From: Enterococcus songbeiensis
Lineage (GTDB): Bacteria > Bacillota > Bacilli > Lactobacillales > Enterococcaceae
NCBI RefSeq assembly: GCF_005405265.1
Contig: NZ_BJDS01000018.1
Location: 1-64,000, forward strand
DNA length: 64,000 nt
Direction of reading: 5' to 3'
The notes below the pieces were generated by a model. That model saw only the letters and a program-made list of their open reading frames with translations, did not search any database and was not told where the DNA came from. The translations under genes and the position numbers were made by a program. This document shows, one piece after another, positions 19,027 through 26,775 of this stretch (its first letter is position 1; the number at the start of each line of letters is the position of its first letter).

Positions 19027-19058
19027 AAGTCGCAAATGAAAAATTTGCGGCTTTTTTT
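19027..19058 (+). terminator. groESL terminator
   Basis: A stem AAGTCGCAAAT/ATTTGCGGCTT with one G-U pair, a short loop and seven T. Confidence 0.88.
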
Positions 19059-19127
19059 GTGGATTCTGAAAGATGTAACATGATATAGTGGCAATATCAA
19101 AAATTTATTTATCTTGGGAGTTTTAGT

Positions 19128-19475
19128 ATGCCAAATATTGAACTGACACGTTTTAAAGTGAAAACTGGAAAATCAAAAATAGTAGACGAATGGTTACTAT
19201 TTTTAAATGAGAACATGGAAGAGACGCTGATTACTCTTGAAAAAGAAAAAATGTTTATAGAAACGATATTTAGAGAGGTAGTAGATGGAGAAGAATATCT
19301 GTACTGGTATTCTGTACAGGGAAAAGGCGGTCAAGAAGTTGAAGAATCTGAGGATTGGATAGATAAAAAACATTTAGCGTACTGGAAAGAGTGTATTGAT
19401 ACCACATTTATACCAGTAGACTTAACTACTGAAGTTGTAATGATACCTAAAAATATAAAGAAACATATGGTTTAA
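19128..19475 (+). CDS. DUF6176 family protein
   Basis: A 115-aa small cytosolic protein that reads like the DUF6176 family: an N-terminal ELTRFKVKTGK, a central E-x-Y-L-Y-W-Y-S (residues about 61-67), then HLAYWKECID and a C-terminal beta strand. The fold is probably a ferredoxin-like alpha/beta dimer similar to antibiotic-monooxygenase-like small proteins, but no function is known. The ATG at 19128 follows TTGGGAG. It is a single gene with no clear partner. Confidence 0.75.
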   Translation: MPNIELTRFKVKTGKSKIVDEWLLFLNENMEETLITLEKEKMFIETIFREVVDGEEYLYWYSVQGKGGQEVEESEDWIDKKHLAYWKECIDTTFIPVDLTTEVVMIPKNIKKHMV

Positions 19476-19562
19476 TTGTTTATTTAGCAGATATAGCATA
19501 AATCTAGGAACACAACATATTCCAGCGAGTTGCTTTTTTTGTGGATTCTAAAAGAAACTGCT

Positions 19563-19592
19563 TGTTCTGATACGCGTTTCATACTCTATACT
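19563..19592 (+). promoter_or_regulatory. Promoter with LacI-type operator
   Basis: -35 TTGTTC (19563-19568), an 18-bp spacer and -10 TATACT (19587-19592). The spacer holds the near-perfect palindrome TGATACGCGTTTCA (19568-19581), with a central CG and TGA/TCA ends like operators of LacI/GalR-family proteins. The LacI-type gene lies two genes downstream, so autoregulation is likely. Confidence 0.65.
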
Positions 19593-19615
19593 CAAGAAAA
19601 AGGAGGATGAGAGGA

Positions 19616-19888
19616 ATGAACACGTATATTGAAGTCAACGATCAGCTAGGTGTGGATTACTATTTTGTTTATCTGACAATCAAGGATGAGGTTTTACAAT
19701 TAACGAGTCCGCAAGGGTTGATTAAGCCAATTCACAAACGAATCAAGTTGTCTGAAATCAAAGAATTGCGGATGGAACAATTTTTTGGCTCTCAGCGGTT
19801 GTGTTTTACGTATGAAAACGAAGAGTATCGCTTTTTTGAATGTGGCAAAGGTGTGATAGACTATTTACAAACAAGTATTTATGGATAG
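19616..19888 (+). CDS. Small hypothetical protein upstream of LacI-type regulator
   Basis: A 90-aa protein of unrecognised family. It is rich in beta-strand pattern and aromatic residues (YYFVYLTIKDEVLQL, LCFTYENEEYRFF), with no signal or membrane segment. I prefer ATG 19616 (MNTYIEVND) to ATG 19607, because AAAGGAGG abuts the latter. It lies 10 bp upstream of the LacI-type regulator behind a promoter containing a LacI-type operator, so the two are one autoregulated unit. It may be a ligand-binding or accessory partner, but that is speculation. Confidence 0.75.
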   Translation: MNTYIEVNDQLGVDYYFVYLTIKDEVLQLTSPQGLIKPIHKRIKLSEIKELRMEQFFGSQRLCFTYENEEYRFFECGKGVIDYLQTSIYG

Positions 19889-19898
19889 GTGAAAAGCT

Positions 19899-20819
19899 AT
19901 GGCAAATATTCGCGACATCGCAAAACTAACCGGCTATTCTGTTTCAACGATTTCTCGAGTAATCAATGATTATCCCTACGTCAATGAAGAGAAACGACAA
20001 AAAGTTTTGGCGATCATGAAGGAGCTTCAGTATATTCCTAACCGAACGGCTCGAAATTTGAGCTATGGCAAAACGAAAAATATCGGGGTCATCGTGCCAT
20101 TTACTGACCATCCGTACTTTGATCAATTGGTTAGCGGGATTATTCAAGCGGCTTTTAAAGAAGGGTACAAGGTGACTTTGCTGCCCACAAATTATGATCC
20201 TGATGTTGAGTTGGGGTATCTGGATGAGTTCGCGGCGAAAGGCTTTGACGGGCTGATTATTACCTCTCGTGCTAATTTGCTCGAAAAAGTGTTGCATTAT
20301 CAACAGTATGGAAAAATTATTTTTTGTGAAGAATTGCCCGGATCGAACGTTTCCAGTGCGTTTATTGATCGCAAACCTTCTATTAAAGAAGCGTTGCTTT
20401 TTATGAAAGCACAAGGAGTTCAACGTTTAGGTGTCACGCTGGGACGCAGTGGCAAAATGAGTTTCAACTCCCAAATAACCATAGAATTGTGTAAGGAGAT
20501 TTTTGCTTTCGATGATTCGTTGGTTTTTTGGGATTGTGTGATTGCCGAAGATGGGTTGCAAGCAGCAGAATTTTTCCATGGAAAAGTGGACGGAATTTTT
20601 ACTAATGGGGATGAAATTGCGGCGGTCATAAAAAAGAGTTACGAGAAGGAAGCCTCGCCCCTGGTAGTCGGGAGAGAGAATCTTCTAATCAGTCAGGTTA
20701 TGAATTTTTCTACGATTGATCATCATTTACCAGCTTGTGGTGCTGCTGCTTTTCGATTGTTTTATGAAAATCGACAGGAGCAGATTCGCATTCCTTATAC
20801 TTTTATTCCACGAACATGA
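19899..20819 (+). CDS. LacI family transcriptional regulator
   Basis: A 306-aa LacI/GalR-type repressor. The N-terminal HTH (MANIRDIAKLTGYSVSTISRVIND, residues 1-24) and hinge (YIPNRTARNLSYGKT) are canonical; the periplasmic-binding-like domain follows from about residue 60 (NIGVIVPF). The effector sugar cannot be read. It is somewhat short at the C-terminus for the family but ends at a clear stop before a terminator. No sugar-metabolism genes adjoin it, which is unusual; its targets may be elsewhere. Confidence 0.93.
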   Translation: MANIRDIAKLTGYSVSTISRVINDYPYVNEEKRQKVLAIMKELQYIPNRTARNLSYGKTKNIGVIVPFTDHPYFDQLVSGIIQAAFKEGYKVTLLPTNYDPDVELGYLDEFAAKGFDGLIITSRANLLEKVLHYQQYGKIIFCEELPGSNVSSAFIDRKPSIKEALLFMKAQGVQRLGVTLGRSGKMSFNSQITIELCKEIFAFDDSLVFWDCVIAEDGLQAAEFFHGKVDGIFTNGDEIAAVIKKSYEKEASPLVVGRENLLISQVMNFSTIDHHLPACGAAAFRLFYENRQEQIRIPYTFIPRT

Positions 20820-20828
20820 TGATATCGC

Positions 20829-20872
20829 AAAAAAAAATACCCCGAGGCGGTGCAGGCTTCGGAGTATTTTTT
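20829..20872. terminator. Bidirectional terminator between LacI and MerR genes
   Basis: A stem AAAATAC...CCGA with TCGG...GTATTTT and A/T tracts on both sides, between converging genes. Confidence 0.85.
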
Positions 20873-20890
20873 GCTAGTTTAAAGTTTAAT

Positions 20891-20920
20891 GTAAAGTAGT
20901 GGCATCTAATTCCTATTTTG
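20891..20920. repeat. Diverged copy of the interspersed repeat
   Basis: GTAAAGTAGTGGCATCTAAT followed by TCCTATTTTG matches the AAAGTGGAAGTGACATCCTA / GTTCCTATTTTG part of the 103-bp unit at 1-285, in the same orientation. The repeat runs into the end of the MerR-type gene: the TAG stop (20915-20913) lies within it. Confidence 0.6.
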
Positions 20921-21680
20921 CGGTGTAGTGATAAATAATGTCGCGAATCAAATCAACTGATTTTTGACTGGTTTGGTCGTTATAGTATTTGGCGAAGCGT
21001 TCATCGGCAACATACATGTCTGCTAAATTTCGATGGTATTCTGCATTATAATATGGAGCAGCAATCGTCAGCCATTTTTTGTGGGCTTCAAAAACAGTTT
21101 TTGCTTCTTGGCTATCTAAATCAACTGCATCTTGTGACAGCAATTCATTTAAAGCAGCGATCATCGTTTGTTCTGCTTCTTGCAATGCAGCATATTGGTC
21201 TTCGGTCATAGCTGCCCATTTTTTGTTGGATTGGGCAACGACTTCTTCACCGTATTTTTCACGAATTTCCTCACCATAGGTCGTTTCGTTTTTTTGTAGT
21301 TTTTCTTGTTTAAAAGCGTCAAATTTTTCTTTGTCTGTCATGGTGTGTTCTCCTTTGTAATAATCAATGGTTTTTTCTAAGGTGTTCAGAAGGTTTTCCA
21401 ATTCATTTTTTTGTGCAAGCAGGCGTTGGTACTGGTCGTCTAATAAAACGGTGACATCGTAATCTGGCTGCTGCAGCAGGTCTTTGATGACCTCCAGACG
21501 GATACCGAATTTTCTTAGAAATAAAATCTGTTGCAGACGATCGACTTCTTCTTTTCCGTAGATTCGATAATTTGATGAGTTGATTCGTTTCGGTTTCAGC
21601 AAATCGATCTCATCATAATATCGCAGGGTACGACTGCTGACCCCGGAAAGTTTTGCTAAATGATTGATGGTGTATTCCAT
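20913..21680 (-). CDS. MerR family regulator, TipA-like
   Basis: A 255-aa regulator. The N-terminal MerR HTH (MEYTINHLAKLSGVSSRTLRYYDE, residues 1-24) and wing are followed by a coiled dimer helix (about 80-110) and a C-terminal TipAS-like domain (about 120-255), which in relatives binds drugs or peptides. I start it at ATG 21680, preceded by AGGAGG, rather than at the codon 27 bp upstream. Its promoter has the 19-bp spacer typical of MerR control, pointing to autoregulation. No efflux gene is adjacent. Confidence 0.92.
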   Translation of the reverse strand: MEYTINHLAKLSGVSSRTLRYYDEIDLLKPKRINSSNYRIYGKEEVDRLQQILFLRKFGIRLEVIKDLLQQPDYDVTVLLDDQYQRLLAQKNELENLLNTLEKTIDYYKGEHTMTDKEKFDAFKQEKLQKNETTYGEEIREKYGEEVVAQSNKKWAAMTEDQYAALQEAEQTMIAALNELLSQDAVDLDSQEAKTVFEAHKKWLTIAAPYYNAEYHRNLADMYVADERFAKYYNDQTSQKSVDLIRDIIYHYTAK

Positions 21681-21702
21681 GTGAATTCCTCCTGACATAT
21701 AT

Positions 21703-21735
21703 AGCATAAACCTTGACGTAACGAGAAGGTCAAGA
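21703..21735 (-). promoter_or_regulatory. MerR-type promoter/operator
   Basis: On the minus strand, -35 TTGACC (21733-21728), a 19-bp spacer and -10 TATGCT (21708-21703). The spacer overlaps an inverted repeat CTTGAC...GTCAAG (21712-21717 and 21729-21734). An over-long spacer with a central palindrome is the hallmark of promoters activated by DNA-twisting MerR proteins. Confidence 0.75.
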
Positions 21736-21831
21736 AAAAAATTTTCTTTTTTTTATGTTATACTAAGGAGAGAACAAACGGAAGTGAAAACTGTTGTCAG
21801 TTGTACAAGAATCAAAGAAAGGAAATGATTT

Positions 21832-22197
21832 ATGAAATTAATTGAAACACCAATCAACAAAAACCTGAATCTTGAGAATTTATATCCGAATATCACGAAA
21901 TTTATTTTCAACGATTTAGCTTTCAAGTATTATAAACTATATACATTAGATCGTATCCATGTTATTTACGCAGATACTTTTGATAAGATTCGTATCGTTT
22001 TGATCGATAGCAAGAAAAAGATCAAACGAGAAGAGGTCGATACTGTGATTCATCGGCTGCTAAAAGCAGATCGCAAGGATGTAAAAATCAAGGTCAACGT
22101 GAAACAGGAAATGGAAGCAGCAGGCTTTTCCTTTTCCAAACCTCGTAAGGACATTATTTTGATTGAAATGGATCAGAAGGAACCTAACAACGAGTAA
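21832..22197 (+). CDS. DUF1827 family protein
   Basis: A 121-aa protein matching my recollection of the DUF1827 family found in enterococci and streptococci: MKLIETPINKN at the start, a central Y-Y-K-L-Y-T-L-D-R, and a Lys-rich middle (IDSKKKIKREEVD). It is cytosolic, with no known function. The ATG at 21832 follows AGAAAGGAAATG. It has its own promoter region, with a TATACTAAG-type -10 near 21757. It is not obviously linked to the downstream NAD genes. Confidence 0.8.
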   Translation: MKLIETPINKNLNLENLYPNITKFIFNDLAFKYYKLYTLDRIHVIYADTFDKIRIVLIDSKKKIKREEVDTVIHRLLKADRKDVKIKVNVKQEMEAAGFSFSKPRKDIILIEMDQKEPNNE

Positions 22198-22332
22198 AAA
22201 AACTTACATAGAAATCGGCCCCGATTTGGGTGGTCGATTTTTTATTTGCGCATTTTTTCAGAAAAATTTCAGCGCTTCTCAAGGAATTTCCACCATTTAG
22301 ACATAAAAAGAAGGAAAATAAATTTTTTTTGT

Positions 22333-22338
22333 TATAAT
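22333..22338 (+). promoter_or_regulatory. pncB -10 element
   Basis: TGTTATAAT gives an extended -10 (TATAAT), about 34 bp before the pncB start. Confidence 0.6.
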
Positions 22339-22371
22339 AGGACACAAGAATATAAACAAGGGAGTAGAACA

Positions 22372-23856
22372 ATGCAAAAACTTTATCAAGACGATAGTTT
22401 AACACTGCACACAGATCTATACCAAATCAACATGATGCAAACTTATTGGGAGTTGGGAAGAGCAGAGCGTCATGCTGTTTTTGAATGCTATTTCCGTGAC
22501 ATGCCTTTTAATCACGGCTATGCGATTTTTGCCGGTTTGGAACGACTGGTCCATTATTTGGAAAATTTGCGTTTTTCTTCATCAGATATTGATTATTTAC
22601 GGGAAGTCGGTGGTTATCCGGAAGGCTTTCTGACTTATTTAAAGGAATTTAAATTTACTTGTACGGTTCGTTCTGCTTTAGAAGGAGATTTGGTTTTCAG
22701 CAACGAACCTATTCTGCAAGTAGAAGGACCTTTGGCACAAGCGCAATTGGTGGAAACCGCGATTTTGAACATGGTGAATTTCCAGACGTTGATTGCGACG
22801 AAAGCTGCACGAATCAAATCTGTGATTGGTGAGCAGCCTTTATTGGAATTTGGTTCACGACGGGCGCAAGAGGTTGATGCGGCAATTTGGGGAACCCGGG
22901 CAGCGTATATTGGCGGAGCCGATGCAACCAGCAATGTGCGGGCAGGAAAAATTTTCGGTATCCCAGCCAGTGGAACCCATGCCCATTCGCTAGTTCAATC
23001 CTATGGCAATGATTACGATGCCTTCATGGCTTATGCCAAAACCCACAAAGATTGTGTTTTTCTTGTGGATACCTACGACACCTTGAAGATGGGCGTACCG
23101 ATGGCCATCAAGGTTGCAAAGGAAATGGGAGATAAAATCAATTTTCTAGGTGTTCGAATCGATAGTGGCGACATGGCGTATATTTCAAAAAAAGTGCGGG
23201 AGCAGTTGGATGACGCAGGTTTCACGGAAGCTAAAATTTATGCATCAAATGATCTGGATGAAACGACGATTTTAAGCTTAAAAATGCAAAAAGCTAAAAT
23301 TGATGTCTGGGGAGTAGGAACCAAACTGATTACTGCATACGACCAGCCAGCTTTGGGTGCCGTGTATAAACTGGTTTCGATTGAAGATGAGCATGGACAA
23401 ATGATTGATACCATCAAGCTATCCAGCAACACGGAAAAAGTAACGACTCCGGGTAAGAAACAAATCTGGCGAATCACCCGCAAAAAAGACGGCAAGTCAG
23501 AAGGGGATTACATCACTCTTTGGGATGAAGATCCACGGGAAGAAAGCGAGATTTTTATGTTCCATCCTGTGCATACTTATATCAATAAAACGGTGCGGGA
23601 TTTTGTGGCACGACCTGTTTTACAGGACATTTTTGTTGATGGGAAATTAATCTATTCGTTGCCTGATTTGGAACATATCAAAAATTATGCGCAAGATTGC
23701 TTGGATTCCTTGTGGGAAGAATATAAGCGTGATTTGAATCCGCAAAAATATCCAGTGGATCTTTCAACAGATTGTTGGAATCATAAAATGGCAACGATGG
23801 ATAAAGTCCGCAAGCAAGTGGCAAAAATTTCTCAGGAGAAAGGGGTATTTGAATGA
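22372..23856 (+). CDS. pncB: Nicotinate phosphoribosyltransferase
   Basis: A 494-aa enzyme of NAD salvage that joins nicotinate to PRPP to give nicotinate mononucleotide. Recognisable parts are the N-terminal [15 protein letters not shown], the FGSRRAQ motif, the ASGTHAHS loop that carries the conserved His, and the phosphate-site region ending VDSGDMAY (RIDSGD here). I start it at ATG 22372 (MQKLYQDD) behind AGGGAGTAG; a longer upstream frame has no ribosome site. Its stop overlaps nadE, so the two steps of salvage are coupled. Confidence 0.96.
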   Translation: MQKLYQDDSLTLHTDLYQINMMQTYWELGRAERHAVFECYFRDMPFNHGYAIFAGLERLVHYLENLRFSSSDIDYLREVGGYPEGFLTYLKEFKFTCTVRSALEGDLVFSNEPILQVEGPLAQAQLVETAILNMVNFQTLIATKAARIKSVIGEQPLLEFGSRRAQEVDAAIWGTRAAYIGGADATSNVRAGKIFGIPASGTHAHSLVQSYGNDYDAFMAYAKTHKDCVFLVDTYDTLKMGVPMAIKVAKEMGDKINFLGVRIDSGDMAYISKKVREQLDDAGFTEAKIYASNDLDETTILSLKMQKAKIDVWGVGTKLITAYDQPALGAVYKLVSIEDEHGQMIDTIKLSSNTEKVTTPGKKQIWRITRKKDGKSEGDYITLWDEDPREESEIFMFHPVHTYINKTVRDFVARPVLQDIFVDGKLIYSLPDLEHIKNYAQDCLDSLWEEYKRDLNPQKYPVDLSTDCWNHKMATMDKVRKQVAKISQEKGVFE

Positions 23857-24680
23857 CTTTGCAACAAGAAATCATCCAGCAATTAGGCGTTCAACCACAA
23901 ATCAATCCAGAAGAAGAAATTCGCAAGAGTGTGGAATTTTTGAAAGAATATTTACGGGCGTATCCGTTCTTGAAAACCTTTGTCTTAGGAATCAGCGGTG
24001 GACAGGATTCAACTTTAGCCGGTCGTTTAGCGCAGCTTGCAATGGAGGAGATGCGAGTAGAGACCGGGGATGACAGCTATCAATTTATCGCAGTCCGTCT
24101 GCCTTATGGTGAACAGGTGGATGAAGCGGATGCTATGGCAGCGTTGGCTTTTATTCATGCGGATAATGAATTGCGAGTAAATATCAAAGAAGCCGTGGAT
24201 GCACAAGTTGCTGCTTTAGAAGCGGAAAATATTTCAATCTCAGATTTTAACAAAGGCAATATCAAAGCTCGGCAACGTATGATTACTCAGTATGGAATTG
24301 CCGGTGCCAGAAATGGCGCCGTGATTGGTACCGACCATGCGGCAGAAAATATCACTGGCTTTTTCACAAAATTTGGTGATGGCGGTGCAGATATTTTGCC
24401 TCTGTTTCGGTTGAATAAACGTCAAGGAAGGAAGCTTTTGCAAACATTGGGAGCACCAGAAGCGTTGTATTTAAAAATCCCTACTGCTGATTTGGAAGAG
24501 GACAAGCCATTGTTGGCAGATGAAGCGGCATTGGGTGTGACCTATGAAGAGATTGACGATTATCTTGAAGGAAAAACAATAGCACCGGATGCGCAGCGCA
24601 TCATCGAAAATTGGTGGAAAAAAACGCAACATAAACGTCATTTACCTATCAGTTTGCTGGACGATTTTTGGAAGAAATAA
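23853..24680 (+). CDS. nadE: NH3-dependent NAD(+) synthetase
   Basis: A 275-aa enzyme that converts deamido-NAD to NAD with ATP and ammonia. The N-type ATP pyrophosphatase P-loop S-G-G-Q-D-S is at about residues 48-53. The conserved [11 protein letters not shown] and G-T-D-H-A-A-E-N motifs follow. There is no glutaminase domain, so it uses free ammonia. ATG 23853 overlaps the pncB stop as ATGA. NadD, the step between PncB and NadE, is not in this window. Confidence 0.97.
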   Translation: MTLQQEIIQQLGVQPQINPEEEIRKSVEFLKEYLRAYPFLKTFVLGISGGQDSTLAGRLAQLAMEEMRVETGDDSYQFIAVRLPYGEQVDEADAMAALAFIHADNELRVNIKEAVDAQVAALEAENISISDFNKGNIKARQRMITQYGIAGARNGAVIGTDHAAENITGFFTKFGDGGADILPLFRLNKRQGRKLLQTLGAPEALYLKIPTADLEEDKPLLADEAALGVTYEEIDDYLEGKTIAPDAQRIIENWWKKTQHKRHLPISLLDDFWKK

Positions 24681-24718
24681 GGAAATAAGGTCTCTGAGTA
24701 AAAACTTTGCTTAATAAC

Positions 24719-24750
24719 AACTCCTATTTTATAATAAAGATAGGAGTTTT
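24719..24750 (+). terminator. Hairpin after nadE
   Basis: AACTCCTAT (24719-24727) and ATAGGAGTT (24740-24748) form a 9-bp stem, but only four T follow. It may be a weak terminator or an RNA-stabilising hairpin. Confidence 0.5.
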
Positions 24751-24774
24751 GGGGAAGACTCCGTCAACAGCGAC

Positions 24775-24818
24775 AAAAGGACGAGATAAAATCGGTGGAT
24801 TTTATCTCGTCCTTTTTT
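24775..24818. terminator. Strong terminator, 18-bp perfect stem
   Basis: AAAAGGACGAGATAAAAT pairs perfectly with its complement (24799-24816) around a 6-nt loop and is followed by T. It lies 95 bp after nadE and closes the pncB-nadE unit. Confidence 0.92.
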
Positions 24819-24912
24819 AAAATTTATTGGGGGTTCAGCTCTCTGCCTTTACTTTCAAAATAGGAACGACTAAAATACATAAAGTAATGAAAAAAAAGTT
24901 AGGACTTGAGGC

Positions 24913-26724
24913 ATGAAAAAATATCATTTAACAAAAAAAATTCTACTGGCAGTAGCAATTCTGGCATTGGTAATCCTCAGCAATCTTTATTTGCAATGGA
25001 GTCAAAACAATCATTCTCTTACGCTGGCGCTGAAATTTGCTTTTTCTTGGCATACAGAAAAATTTTTCTTAGGCAGTTTGGTGTTGCTGATTTTTTATGG
25101 CTTTTTGGCAAGTGTGGCGGGGTCGTTAGGCTTTGCAGCTTTATTTTATACGGTATTGATTGGTGTGCTGGGCTATGCGGATCATTTAAAAATGATTTAT
25201 CGCCAAGAACCGATTTATCCCGATGATTTAAAAATGGTGACTCAATTGGGCTTATTACGAGAAATGGTCGGAACTGGCGCTTTTGTATTTGTGTTGCTTC
25301 TAGCAGCCTTGGCGATTGCCGCGTTGATTTGGAGCATTTACCGCAGCCGACATTTGTCAAAAAAAGCACAGTTTTGGCGAGGATCAGTGCTGTTAGTGTC
25401 AGTGCTGTCTTTGTTTTATATCAGTCATTTCAACAGTTCCAGTAATCTACTGCGTAAGGCATACAATCGAACCGCACTATGGATTCCCTATTCACAGAAA
25501 ATGAATTATTACAATACTGGTTTTATTGGTGGCTTTCTTTATAATTTGCGGGTGGTACCTATGGATCAGCCGGAAAATTATTCAAAAGCAACGATTAAAG
25601 AAATCACGAAGACGTACCAAGCACAAGCAGAAACCAAAAATGCAAATCGTACAGAGGAAAAGCCGAATATCGTTTACGTGATGAGTGAAAGTTTTTCTGA
25701 TCCTAGTCATTTAAAGGGATTAACGATTACCGGTGATCCGTTGAAGGATTATTACGAAGTTGCTGACAAAACCTATAGTGGAAAAATGTTGTCCCAAAAT
25801 TATGGTGGGGGAACAGCTAACATTGAATTTGAAGCATTGACCAGTTTTTCGATGGAATTGTTCAATCCGCAAATGACGACGCCCTATACATTATTGGTTC
25901 CCAAGCTGGAAAAATTGCCTTCACTGGTTTCCTTTTTAAAACAAAAGGATTATCAGGCAACGGCGATCCATCCCTACGATACCTCAATGTATAAACGAAA
26001 AGATGTGTACAATGTATTAGGATTTGATTCTTTCTTGGATCAAGACACGATGACTTATACAGATAAAATTCAAAAAAATCCTTACATTTCGGATGAATCC
26101 GCCTATAAAGAAGTGCTTTCGCTATTAGACAGTGATGATCCGCAGTTTGTCCATTTAGTCACGATGCAAACCCATATGCCTTATAACGGCAAATATGAGA
26201 ATATCCCATACACTGCAACCGGCAATGACAACACGGCATCATTGGAAAACTATTTGCAAGATGTTGCTTACAGTAGTGAGGCATTAAAGGAATTCTTGCA
26301 ACAATTGGATAGTCTTTCTCGACGAACGGTGGTAGTTTTTTGGGGAGATCATCTGCCGGGCATCTACTCGGAGGCGATTCAAGAGAAAAATGCTGGTGCA
26401 ACCCTTCATGAAACCCAATTTTTGATGTATGATTCAAAAGATGAATTAACAAAAGACCAAGATAGTATCACCAGTCCTTTTTATTTTGCTCCTACATTGA
26501 TGGAACAGACCCAACAGCCAACAACTGGTTTTTATGAATTGCTGTTAGCATTGGAAAAAGAATTGCCCGCTTTTGAAAAGGGAATGTATCAGCAAAAAGG
26601 TACGTGGAAAAAAGAAATGCAGCTAAACAAGCAGCAGGAAGAAATTTATCAGGCTTATCAAATGATTCAATACGATATTTTAGCAGGAAAACAATACAGC
26701 CTGCAGCAAACATTTTTTGAATAG
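24913..26724 (+). CDS. LTA synthase family membrane sulfatase-like protein
   Basis: A 603-aa protein with five N-terminal transmembrane helices (about 8-28, 51-70, 73-90, 121-143, 155-172) and an extracellular alkaline-phosphatase-superfamily domain from about 250. The metal and nucleophile residues of LtaS-type enzymes are visible: Glu259 in MSESFSD, Thr301 in GGGTANIEFE, and W-G-D-H-L-P-G near 475. Such enzymes transfer glycerol-phosphate from phosphatidylglycerol. It could be an LTA primase or synthase paralogue or a related phosphoglycerol transferase. ATG 24913 lacks a strong ribosome site. Confidence 0.9.
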   Translation: MKKYHLTKKILLAVAILALVILSNLYLQWSQNNHSLTLALKFAFSWHTEKFFLGSLVLLIFYGFLASVAGSLGFAALFYTVLIGVLGYADHLKMIYRQEPIYPDDLKMVTQLGLLREMVGTGAFVFVLLLAALAIAALIWSIYRSRHLSKKAQFWRGSVLLVSVLSLFYISHFNSSSNLLRKAYNRTALWIPYSQKMNYYNTGFIGGFLYNLRVVPMDQPENYSKATIKEITKTYQAQAETKNANRTEEKPNIVYVMSESFSDPSHLKGLTITGDPLKDYYEVADKTYSGKMLSQNYGGGTANIEFEALTSFSMELFNPQMTTPYTLLVPKLEKLPSLVSFLKQKDYQATAIHPYDTSMYKRKDVYNVLGFDSFLDQDTMTYTDKIQKNPYISDESAYKEVLSLLDSDDPQFVHLVTMQTHMPYNGKYENIPYTATGNDNTASLENYLQDVAYSSEALKEFLQQLDSLSRRTVVVFWGDHLPGIYSEAIQEKNAGATLHETQFLMYDSKDELTKDQDSITSPFYFAPTLMEQTQQPTTGFYELLLALEKELPAFEKGMYQQKGTWKKEMQLNKQQEEIYQAYQMIQYDILAGKQYSLQQTFFE

Positions 26725-26775
26725 AAAAAGGCACCAGACCTCGATCATAAATGGATCGTTGGTCTGGTGCTTTTT
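26725..26775. terminator. Bidirectional terminator after the LTA-synthase-like gene
   Basis: A long stem GGCACCAGACC...GGTCTGGTGC with an inner CGATC/GATCG pair, flanked by A5 and T5, between converging genes. Confidence 0.92.

Noticed and set aside
24840-24900. Further copy of the interspersed repeat (CAAAATAGGAACGACTAAAA)
   Set aside because: Only about 12 bases match the module, and the rest does not align; it is too weak to call.
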